14,077 nt of DNA, taken from positions 7,482-21,558 of the forward strand of contig LFRX01000006.1 in the NCBI GenBank assembly GCA_001512985.1, read 5' to 3'. The stretch comes from Acholeplasmatales bacterium DTU056. GTDB lineage: Bacteria > Bacillota_I > Bacilli_A > ML615J-28 > CAG-698. A program made the position numbers and the translations under genes. Shown one piece after another: positions 1-6,281 of this stretch (positions within the stretch are counted from its first letter, which is position 1; the number at the start of each line of letters is the position of its first letter). The notes under the pieces are model-generated. The model did not search any database. It was not told the origin of the DNA and saw nothing but the letters and a program-made list of their open reading frames with translations.

Positions 1-1449
1 ATTTCTCCGAAAATTAAATCATACAAAAATATTACTACAAAACTTCAAAGTGTAATCGACGATTTAACAAATCAATCATGGCAACAAGTACAACCGTTGA
101 ATGATTTAATATATCAAAAGTATTTAGATGAAGATCTAGGTTTTAAATTGTGTATGCAAACTTTACCATTAATAAAGTTTGATTCAGTTTTTGAACGCAA
201 ACGTTTAGAACAGTTTGTCCAAAACTATGATTATAAACCTAAAAACAATAAAAATCGTTCGAAACTATATGTTCGTTCTGGCGAAATTAATGGTAATCCA
301 TTCTATATTTCAGAAGATTTAGTTCATCATCTTGGAACAAAAACATACTATGGTTCAATAACGATTACTTGGGAAGAAGAAGAATATGAAGATGGTGAAT
401 ATAAAACCGTTACTAGAAGTGAAACTCTTACAGCTAGTGTTACAAAACCATGTCCATATTATTATCACGATAAATATCTTGTATATGCAAATGATGCTGC
501 ACCAGATTTATGCTTCAGCCGTACTGAGACTGATGTTGAAGAGATGAGTGAAAAAGAAATAGAACGGAGAGTTTCCCGTGAGATTAAAAATCTTGAAAAA
601 AAATCACAAAAAGCGATAGCTAAAGGTAACAATTATACTGTAATGGGACATCCGGAATTTGAAGTGTTATTTGGGGCACAAAATCGTAATAATGAAGTCC
701 AATTCCGATTATTATTTACACCCCTTGCTCGTAAACAGTTATTAGCGTTAATGAAAGATAAAGAATATGGTTATGGCGATGAATTTAATTTTGTTAAAGA
801 TCACAAAATAAATTATCTTTATCCGAAACATTTAAAAAAATTTGAGTTAACAATTAATCCAAAATATTTTTGGAGTAATGATTATAAAGAAGTAGAAAAT
901 AGATTTATTAGTTATCATGTAGAAATGTTTAGACAAATATATTTTGCTTTTGCGCCGATATTAGCAATTCCGCTATATCAACAAACAAAATCTCAAGATT
1001 TTATTTATGAAGAATCAACCCATAATAGTAATTTGAGTTACTATGAGCATGAATATGTAGCTAATAATATGTCAATAAATGAGTTAATTCATCCGTTAAG
1101 TTCTACTAAAAATATTTTAAAAACAAAAATTGTGAAGAAGAATCTTGAGAGTGATATAGTGGAAATTACGGCGTATGGATATCGTACCGTTGCTCGTGTT
1201 GATTATGTCACAGAATTAGGTGATGATGGAGAATATCATAGTATTCCTGTTGAATGGATAGAATATATTCCAGTCGAAAAAACGAGTACTATTGAAATTA
1301 AACATATTAAAGAAGAAGAAATGTCTACTGCTGAAAAAATTCGTAAGTTTATAGATGAATTAAAAAATAATAAAAAACTTCTTGAAAAAGAAATTTATCA
1401 AAAAGGTTCTATTATTGCTTATTTATTAAGCGAATCTATAAAAGAATAG
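1..1449 (+). CDS. Conserved hypothetical protein, LemA neighbour (5' partial)
   Basis: The frame is open from the first base of the window with no stop, so the true start lies upstream; the TTG at 97 is only the first start-like codon inside the window. About 482 residues are visible. I do not recognise a named family with certainty. The visible part is mostly soluble and mixed alpha/beta, with an acidic stretch near positions 367-400 (EEEEYEDGEY), a following TLTASVTKP segment, and a second charged region with an EEEMSTAEKI-type helix near the C-terminus. One moderately hydrophobic stretch (FAFAPILAIPLYQQ) lies around 948-990. The gene ends 13 bases before a LemA gene whose Shine-Dalgarno overlaps its stop region, so the two are probably one transcript. 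Genes of unknown function (such as DUF3137-type proteins) commonly accompany lemA; a role in the cell envelope with LemA is inference from context. The reading frame is secure, the function is unknown. Confidence 0.85.
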   Translation: MSPKIKSYKNITTKLQSVIDDLTNQSWQQVQPLNDLIYQKYLDEDLGFKLCMQTLPLIKFDSVFERKRLEQFVQNYDYKPKNNKNRSKLYVRSGEINGNPFYISEDLVHHLGTKTYYGSITITWEEEEYEDGEYKTVTRSETLTASVTKPCPYYYHDKYLVYANDAAPDLCFSRTETDVEEMSEKEIERRVSREIKNLEKKSQKAIAKGNNYTVMGHPEFEVLFGAQNRNNEVQFRLLFTPLARKQLLALMKDKEYGYGDEFNFVKDHKINYLYPKHLKKFELTINPKYFWSNDYKEVENRFISYHVEMFRQIYFAFAPILAIPLYQQTKSQDFIYEESTHNSNLSYYEHEYVANNMSINELIHPLSSTKNILKTKIVKKNLESDIVEITAYGYRTVARVDYVTELGDDGEYHSIPVEWIEYIPVEKTSTIEIKHIKEEEMSTAEKIRKFIDELKNNKKLLEKEIYQKGSIIAYLLSESIKE

Positions 1450-1462
1450 GAGGAATTTTTAG

Positions 1463-2128
1463 ATGCCAAATGAATTAGACGAATTAACTGGTCCAGTTAA
1501 TGAACAAGGTCGTGACATTAATGTCATTGAAAAGCAAATACCTGTTAAAGTTGGTATTGGTTCAACTATTTTTGAAATTGTGTTATGGCTGTTAGCAATT
1601 ATTCCAGGATTAATCTTTTTATTAATGAAGATTAAAGCGAAAAACTATTTCCAACAGTTACAACAACGAATTCAGCATAATGCGTCACAAATTGATAACT
1701 ATTTAGAACAACGAGTTGTTATTTTAACCAATGCCGTTGGAATTGTAGAAAAGGCGATGGAACTAGATAAAGAAGTTATGACAACTGTTGCGGCATTTCG
1801 TTCCGGATTACATCCAAATGATGAAAATCGAAATGAGGTTGCCGGTAGACTTGATCAAGCAATGCGTAGTATTAATGTTGCTATTGAAGCTTATCCAGAA
1901 TTAAAATCTCATAAACTTTTAATGGACGCTATGCAACAAAATGCTTATTTACAAAAAGAAATTACTGCCGCAAGAGAATTATACAATGACACCGTTCTAA
2001 GATGGAATCAAGATATTTTTGCATGGCCAACTAAAATGATTGTTGCCGCGAGATCCGGTTATACAACGCGTATTCCATTTACGGCGAGTCGTGAGATTAA
2101 AGAACAAGCACGAGCCAAGTTTTTTTAA
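1463..2128 (+). CDS. lemA: LemA family membrane protein
   Basis: The 221-residue protein has one strong membrane segment at about residues 31-56, then a long charged helical region. The stretch around 77-100 (IDNYLEQRVVILTNAVGIVE) fits the LemA signature in which a helix following the membrane anchor carries the N-D/Y-L-x-x-R-x-x-L pattern. LemA proteins are typically about 180-200 residues with a short extracytoplasmic N-terminus and a four-helix cytoplasmic bundle. Here about 30 polar residues precede the membrane helix, a slightly long N-terminus. The start is set by AGGAGG at 1448-1453, ten bases before the ATG and overlapping the upstream stop. It is the last gene of its transcript, followed by a terminator at 2142-2177. 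The molecular function of LemA is not established; links to envelope processes and proteolysis are reported for relatives. Confidence 0.9.
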   Translation: MPNELDELTGPVNEQGRDINVIEKQIPVKVGIGSTIFEIVLWLLAIIPGLIFLLMKIKAKNYFQQLQQRIQHNASQIDNYLEQRVVILTNAVGIVEKAMELDKEVMTTVAAFRSGLHPNDENRNEVAGRLDQAMRSINVAIEAYPELKSHKLLMDAMQQNAYLQKEITAARELYNDTVLRWNQDIFAWPTKMIVAARSGYTTRIPFTASREIKEQARAKFF

Positions 2129-2141
2129 TAAATGATAATTA

Positions 2142-2177
2142 AAAAAATGGTAGAAGTTGTTACTTTTACCATTTTTT
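2142..2177 (+). terminator. Intrinsic terminator after lemA
   Basis: The arms 2142-2156 and 2163-2177 pair over 15 positions, with one G-U wobble and a six-base loop (TTGTTA), and the right arm ends in six T residues. The A-tract on the left arm would also give some activity on the opposite strand. Confidence 0.85.
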
Positions 2178-2280
2178 ATATCCCAATTTTTAATAATCAT
2201 ACTTACAAACTAGATAATTAATATGTGAAATATGCTTTAATTTTTTGTTAGAGTAAAACGTTTGCTTAACCGAAAAATTA

Positions 2281-2309
2281 TTGACTATTTAATAATAAAG
2301 TGCTATAAT
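2281..2309 (+). promoter_or_regulatory. Sigma-A promoter of the riboswitch/antiporter operon
   Basis: A -35 box TTGACT (2281-2286) is separated by exactly 17 bases from a perfect -10 box TATAAT (2304-2309). Transcription should start near 2316, a few bases before the riboswitch P1 stem at 2321. Confidence 0.88.
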
Positions 2310-2320
2310 AAAATGCAATT

Positions 2321-2430
2321 TCTCCGAATATTTGTATGAATAGTGGGGGACCCAATTTTTCGGGGTGAATCTTGATGTAATCAAGTAGGGTTTCTTGGGA
2401 CCCGAACCCGTCAGCTAACCTCATAGGAGA
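2321..2430 (+). ncRNA. c-di-AMP riboswitch aptamer (ydaO/yuaA type)
   Basis: The leader carries the conserved blocks of the ydaO-yuaA element in order: GGGGGACCCA near 2344, GGGGTGAATC near 2379, TAGGG near 2387-2392, and CCGAACCCGTCAGCTAACCT at 2402-2421. P1 closes by pairing TCTCC (2321-2325) with GGAGA (2426-2430). In this family, c-di-AMP binding generally promotes termination, lowering expression of potassium/osmolyte transport and cell-wall genes. The gene behind it is a Kef/CPA2-type antiporter, which fits c-di-AMP control of cation homeostasis. Family assignment rests on the sequence blocks; the OFF direction is taken from the family and from the terminator immediately downstream. Confidence 0.93.
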
Positions 2431-2435
2431 CAACC

Positions 2436-2475
2436 AAGCACATATTATCACGAAAGTGGTATATGGGCTTTTTTT
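2436..2475 (+). terminator. Riboswitch expression-platform terminator
   Basis: An imperfect hairpin with a GAAA tetraloop (2452-2455 region) pairs 2436-2451 with about 2456-2470, with one bulged T and one A-G mismatch, and is followed by a run of seven T. It begins six bases after the aptamer P1 stem, as expected for the terminator of a c-di-AMP riboswitch. The antiterminator alternative was not worked out. Confidence 0.82.
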
Positions 2476-2528
2476 ATTTTTTTGAATACCGATAAATCAA
2501 ATGACACAAAACAGGGAGGTAATTTTTT

Positions 2529-3752
2529 ATGGGAGTTATGCTAACAATCAGTATTGCTTTAATTGCGGGGATTATCGGGGGGAAGATTGCAGAAAGATTA
2601 ACATTACCGAAAGTATCAGGGTATTTAGTAGCTGGAGTATTGATTGGGCCATCAATATTTAAAATATTTGAATCATACTTTGAAGTAGTTAAATATGATA
2701 TAATTAGTGAACTGGCATTATCTATTATCGCGTTTAGTATTGGCAGCGAATTCATATATAGGGAAATTAAAAAATTAGGGAAAAAAATAGTTATTATTAC
2801 TTTAATGGAAGTAATAGGCGCTGTTCTACTTGTCTTTTTCTTTATGTATGTTGTTTGCAAACAAGACTTGGCGTTTAGTTTAGTTATTGCATCAATGTCG
2901 GCAGCCACTGCTCCAGCCGCAACCTTTTTAGTAATGCAACAATATAGAGCTTATGGTCCGCTTACAAAAACTATTCTACCAGTTGTTGCATTAGATGATA
3001 TTTATGGTATAATGACATTTGGAATACTATCATCAGTAGCTATGATTTTAAAATCACCTACACCATTGTCGGTTAAAGAAATGGTTTTAGGTCCAACAAT
3101 TGAAATATTTGGTTCATTATTGGTGGGTATAACGATTGGTATTGTTTTAACAATTGTTATACGTCTTATGAAACGAAAAACTGGGATACAACCAATTGCA
3201 CTTGCGGCTATCCTTCTAGGAGCAGGCATTGCAAAAGTTATTAATGCCTCACCATTATTAGTTAATATTGCGGTGGGAACTATAGTTGCTAATATAGTAC
3301 CTGATCATGAAAAAGTCTTCAAATCAATAAGTGATCTAAGTGAACCAATTTATGTTTTGTTTTTTACGCTTGCAGGTGCTAAACTAGAATTGTACATTCT
3401 TAAATATGTTGGAATAGTTGGAATAGTGTATATTTTTGCTCGTGGTTTTGGAAAATATTTAGGTGCTTTTATTGGAGCACAAATGGTAAATGCAGAGCCA
3501 ACAGTTAAAAAGTATTTAGGATTAGCTTTATTACCACAGGGTGGAATTTCTATTGGATTATTAGTTATTGTTAGTCAAAAATTTGCGTATGATCCACAAT
3601 TTGTATCGTGGATGACTACGATTATTATGTTTAGTATTTTGTTTTATGAAACTGGTGGACCAATTTTCTCAAAAATTGCTATTTCGAAAGCGGGAGAAAT
3701 TAACGGTTTAGATAAACTAGAAAATTCAGATTTAAACCTTTCTACAAATTAA
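2529..3752 (+). CDS. CPA2/Kef-type cation:proton antiporter, membrane domain only
   Basis: This 407-residue integral membrane protein has about twelve hydrophobic segments and the Na+/H+ exchanger fold. The N-terminal GG-K-I-A-E-R-L-x-L-P-K-V-S-G-Y-L-x-A-G segment (residues 17-36), the TAPAAT unwound-helix motif (127-132), the Asp-Asp pair D156-D157 in ALDDI, and the late RGFGKYLGAFIGA and LLPQGGISIGL segments (305-344) are all typical of CPA2/Kef proteins. The DD pair is the usual mark of electrogenic CPA2 members. There is no C-terminal RCK/TrkA domain, so nucleotide control as in KefC is absent. The start is fixed by GGAGG at 2515-2519. It lies behind a c-di-AMP riboswitch and 14 bases ahead of a PII-like gene. 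Likely role: K+ or Na+ export in exchange for protons; the ion cannot be read from the sequence. Confidence 0.9.
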   Translation: MGVMLTISIALIAGIIGGKIAERLTLPKVSGYLVAGVLIGPSIFKIFESYFEVVKYDIISELALSIIAFSIGSEFIYREIKKLGKKIVIITLMEVIGAVLLVFFFMYVVCKQDLAFSLVIASMSAATAPAATFLVMQQYRAYGPLTKTILPVVALDDIYGIMTFGILSSVAMILKSPTPLSVKEMVLGPTIEIFGSLLVGITIGIVLTIVIRLMKRKTGIQPIALAAILLGAGIAKVINASPLLVNIAVGTIVANIVPDHEKVFKSISDLSEPIYVLFFTLAGAKLELYILKYVGIVGIVYIFARGFGKYLGAFIGAQMVNAEPTVKKYLGLALLPQGGISIGLLVIVSQKFAYDPQFVSWMTTIIMFSILFYETGGPIFSKIAISKAGEINGLDKLENSDLNLSTN

Positions 3753-3766
3753 CCAGGAGGTAAGTT

Positions 3767-4111
3767 ATGAGTGTTTTGTTTATCGTATTAAACGATATTA
3801 GTTATTTAGATAAAATTTTGGGTAAATTTTATGAACTTGGCGTGAGTGGAGCTACTATCCTTGATAGTCAAGGGATGGCAAGTGCAATTGTTTATCAAGA
3901 AATGGAATCGATCCCTTTATTTGGTTCCTTAAAAACTCTTCTTAAAGGAAGCAAACCGTATAATAAAACCATTTTTACAGTTATTGAAGACGAACAATTA
4001 TTACAAAAAACGATTATTGAGGTGAAAGAGTTGTTGAAAGATGCTCCTCACTGGGCGGGAGTAATGTTTACTATTCCTGTTGGTGAAATTCATCGATTAT
4101 CTAATAAATAA
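3767..4111 (+). CDS. PII-like small signalling protein
   Basis: The 114-residue soluble protein resembles the PII/GlnB ferredoxin-like fold. It opens with a beta strand MSVLFIVLNDISYLDKIL, then GVSGATILDSQGMA, like the G-V-x-G-x-T-V-x-x-x-x-G-x-G of PII, followed by a variable middle (T-loop position) and the ending GVMFTIPVGEIHRL, which parallels GKIFVLPVEDAIRI of GlnK. The canonical T-loop tyrosine and the glutamine-signalling context are missing, so this is a divergent PII-like protein and not GlnB. It follows the antiporter by 14 bases with its own AGGAGG site, which suggests it regulates or senses on behalf of the transporter, as SbtB does for SbtA. The ligand is unknown. Being in a c-di-AMP-controlled operon it could sense c-di-AMP (as DarA/PstA does) or a nucleotide, but nothing in the sequence settles this. 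Confidence 0.72.
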   Translation: MSVLFIVLNDISYLDKILGKFYELGVSGATILDSQGMASAIVYQEMESIPLFGSLKTLLKGSKPYNKTIFTVIEDEQLLQKTIIEVKELLKDAPHWAGVMFTIPVGEIHRLSNK

Positions 4112-4139
4112 TTAATAAAATAAGGGAAGAGATGTTATT

Positions 4140-4636
4140 ATGGTCAATCAACAAAAACATAAAAATGTTCGAATCATATTACGAGTTCTAGGTTTTATTT
4201 TTTAATTTTTGGAATTACCTTAACAGTAATTGCATTTATAAACTTTTTATCTTTAGATGATTATATAACAAAGCTTCCTGTTCAAGGTATAAAAGAAAAA
4301 GCATTTGTTAGAATTGTTATAGGATTTGTGTTAATTTTTGCTGGAGGAGTATGTTTATCATATAGTTTCCTTGGCAGTGTTGCTCGTTATATTTCTACAG
4401 AAGTAAGACCAACCGATAAAGATAAATTAAATTATCTACTTAGTGGAAGTAAAGATGCAATTCATGATATTCGAGGGAACAAAGTCATTTGTCCAAGTTG
4501 CAAATGTTCTAATGATATTGATGCTAAATTTTGTAGTAATTGTGGTGAAAAATTAATTATTGTATGTTCAAAATGCAATGAAGAAAACTTTTTGGCTGAT
4601 AACTACTGTAAAAATTGTGGATATTCATTAAAATAA
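4140..4636 (+). pseudogene. Membrane-anchored double zinc-ribbon protein, frameshifted
   Basis: Translation from the ATG at 4140, behind a purine-rich AGGGAAGAG site, gives 21 residues ending ILRVLGFIF and then a stop at 4203-4205. One extra T in the T6 run 4198-4203 would restore a frame open to 4636, making a 165-residue protein. It would have two membrane helices (about residues 10-32, then one spanning GFVLIFAGGVCLSYSFL) and a C-terminal pair of zinc ribbons: CPSC...CSNC and CSKC...CKNC, eight cysteines in all. Only the part from the GTG at 4328 is open in one piece, and that start has no convincing ribosome site. The downstream coding is intact, so a recent indel, a homopolymer sequencing error, or slippage are all possible. 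It is probably the third gene of the antiporter transcript. Function unknown; double zinc ribbons usually mediate protein contacts. Confidence 0.75.
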
Positions 4637-4646
4637 ACGATAATTT

Positions 4647-4674
4647 AACACACACATTAAAGTGTGTGTTTTTT
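4647..4674 (+). terminator. Intrinsic terminator of the antiporter operon
   Basis: A perfect nine-pair stem, AACACACAC (4647-4655) with GTGTGTGTT (4662-4670), has a six-base loop and runs into six T residues. Confidence 0.9.
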
Positions 4675-4717
4675 ATTTGTCTCCACAAAACATCTAGCAA
4701 AAATTAATAAAATATTG

Positions 4718-4723
4718 TATAAT
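4718..4723 (+). promoter_or_regulatory. Probable -10 box of the transhydrogenase operon
   Basis: A perfect TATAAT lies 50 bases before the pntAA start. The matching -35 region (4695-4700, TAGCAA) is poor, so the promoter may depend on an activator or on upstream contacts. Expected start of transcription is near 4730. Confidence 0.6.
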
Positions 4724-4731
4724 TATTGCGG

Positions 4732-4747
4732 GTGTAAACCTTTACAC
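4732..4747 (+). promoter_or_regulatory. Palindromic operator, cre-like
   Basis: GTGTAAA and TTTACAC form a perfect inverted repeat separated by two bases, placed at about +2 to +18 of the predicted transcript. The inner 14-mer at 4733-4746 matches the CcpA consensus TGWNANCGNTNWCA except for C in place of the central G. A LacI/CcpA-type repressor site is the likeliest reading; another dimeric regulator is possible. Confidence 0.5.
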
Positions 4748-4773
4748 AATCTTAATAGTAATTGGAGGATATT

Positions 4774-5934
4774 ATGAAAATAGGAATCCCAAAAGAAATC
4801 TTATCTGGTGAAAATCGTGTCTCTGCAACCCCTGAAACAGTTAGAAAATATGTTGCTGATGGTATGCAAGTTTTAGTAGAAAGGGGGGCAGGATTAGGCT
4901 CACACTTTTTAGATGAAGATTATGTTTCTGCGGGGGCCAAAATTATTGATGATGTTGAAGAGTTATATGCTCAAGTTGATTTAATTTTAAAAGTTAAAGA
5001 ACCAATGTTTAATCAAACTAAAAATAAACATGAAATAGAAATGATGAAAGAAGGTCAATATATAATTACCTTCTTACATCCAGCTTCACCGCCAAATCAT
5101 TCGATGGTAAAATTGCTTGCGAAACAAAAAGTAACTGGACTAACACTTGATGGTATTCCTCGAATTTCACGTGCGCAACACATGGATGCTTTAACATCAA
5201 TGAGTACATGTGCTGGTTATAAAGGAATTATTATGGCTGCTGATTCTCTATCCAAATTTATTCCTCAATTATTTACAGCGGTTGGAATGATTAAACCTGC
5301 AAATGTATTGATTATTGGAACAGGTGTTGCTGGATTACAAGCTATTGCCACAGCTAAACGTTTAGGAGCTGTTGTATATGCAGCTGATATTCGTCCGGAT
5401 GCTGTTGAACAAGCCAAAAGTCTAGGGGCAAAAATCATTGATACTAATATTCCTGCTGATAAAGCAATAGGCGAAGGTGGATATGCCAAAAGTTTAAGTG
5501 AGGAATTACTTAATCAAGAACGTGTTGCTTTACTTGAGGCGGTTAAAGAAGCCGATATTATTTTCTTGAGCGCACTAGTTCCAGGAAAAGTTGCTCCGAT
5601 ACTAATTACTGAAGATATGGTTAAACAAATGAAACAAGGATCAGTAATTGTGGATGTATCAATTGACCAAGGAGGAAACTGTGAATTAACAGTACCAGGA
5701 GAAATTGTTACTCGCCATGGTGTAATTATAAATGGAATTAAAAACTTACCAGGTCATATTCCAAACACTTCTACAACAATGTTTGCTAATAATGTTTATA
5801 ATTTAGTTAAATATCTAACTAAAGATGGAAAAATTAATCTAGATTTAAATGATGAAATTGTTAAAGGTATTTTAGTTACATATAATGGACAAATTGTTCA
5901 TGAAGGTACATTAGAAGCAATGAACGGAAAATAA
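4774..5934 (+). CDS. pntAA: NAD(P) transhydrogenase subunit alpha, part 1 (dI, NAD(H)-binding)
   Basis: This 386-residue soluble domain belongs to the alanine dehydrogenase/PntA family. The loop PRISRAQHMDALTSMS carries Arg130, Gln135, Asp138 and nearby serines, the RQD residues that contact NAD(H) and dIII in the Rhodospirillum enzyme. The nucleotide fold has GTGVAG (182-187) with Asp205 at the end of the second strand, as expected for NAD rather than NADP. Length and absence of membrane segments match the split alpha subunit. The ATG at 4774 follows GGAGG (4764-4768); a TTG four codons earlier lies on that site and is not the start. The protein hands hydride between NAD(H) on dI and the nucleotide on dIII, on the cytoplasmic face, driven by proton movement through the membrane part encoded by the next two genes. 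Confidence 0.95.
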   Translation: MKIGIPKEILSGENRVSATPETVRKYVADGMQVLVERGAGLGSHFLDEDYVSAGAKIIDDVEELYAQVDLILKVKEPMFNQTKNKHEIEMMKEGQYIITFLHPASPPNHSMVKLLAKQKVTGLTLDGIPRISRAQHMDALTSMSTCAGYKGIIMAADSLSKFIPQLFTAVGMIKPANVLIIGTGVAGLQAIATAKRLGAVVYAADIRPDAVEQAKSLGAKIIDTNIPADKAIGEGGYAKSLSEELLNQERVALLEAVKEADIIFLSALVPGKVAPILITEDMVKQMKQGSVIVDVSIDQGGNCELTVPGEIVTRHGVIINGIKNLPGHIPNTSTTMFANNVYNLVKYLTKDGKINLDLNDEIVKGILVTYNGQIVHEGTLEAMNGK

Positions 5935-5943
5935 TGAATAAAC

Positions 5944-5968
5944 AGGTGACTTAAAACGTCACCTTTTT
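5944..5968 (+). terminator. Weak hairpin/attenuator between pntAA and pntAB
   Basis: AGGTGAC (5944-5950) pairs with GTCACCT (5958-5964) around a seven-base loop, followed by five T. It sits inside the operon between two subunit genes, so it is more likely a partial terminator or mRNA-stability element than a full stop. Confidence 0.55.
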
Positions 5969-5981
5969 AAAAGGAGGAAAA

Positions 5982-6281
5982 ATGCATCCATTAATTTTGG
6001 TTTTGATCTTTATTATCAGTACGATTTTAGGGTATTTTTTAATTAAAAACGTACCTAGTTTACTTCATACGCCATTAATGTCAGGAATGAATGCCTTGAG
6101 TGGACTAACAATCATTGGGGCATTAGTTATGACAGCAATACTGGTAAATGAAAAAAATACAGTTATTGCTTCAATCATTGGGGCTTTAGCCATTATTTTA
6201 TCATGCATTAACTTAGTTGGTGGATTTGTTGTGACAGATAGAATGTTAAAAATGTTTAAGAAAAAGAGGAATGAAGAATGA
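5982..6281 (+). CDS. pntAB: NAD(P) transhydrogenase subunit alpha, part 2 (membrane dII)
   Basis: The 99-residue protein has three membrane helices and the family segments GYFLIKNVPSLLHTPLMSGM (about 17-36), NALSGLTIIGAL, and NLVGGFVVTDRMLKMF near the end. It corresponds to the C-terminal membrane part of fused PntA and supplies helices to the proton channel. A strong AAGGAGG (5971-5977) precedes the ATG. It ends in TGA, overlapping the pntB start as ATGA, which gives translational coupling and shows that UGA is a stop codon here. Confidence 0.95.
   Translation: MHPLILVLIFIISTILGYFLIKNVPSLLHTPLMSGMNALSGLTIIGALVMTAILVNEKNTVIASIIGALAIILSCINLVGGFVVTDRMLKMFKKKRNEE

Noticed and set aside
1..12. 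Window start resembles the riboswitch P1 region (ATTTCTCCGA also near 2318)
   Set aside because: The match is only about 11 bases, inside a coding frame, and none of the other riboswitch blocks follows.
2474..2908. 144-residue open frame on the minus strand
   Set aside because: It overlaps the antiporter and the riboswitch terminator, has no ribosome site, and its composition is that of the complement of a membrane-protein gene.
6279..6281. Mycoplasma-type genetic code (UGA as tryptophan)
   Set aside because: UGA terminates pntAB at a normal family length with an ATGA overlap into pntB, and tryptophan codons seen in the genes are UGG.
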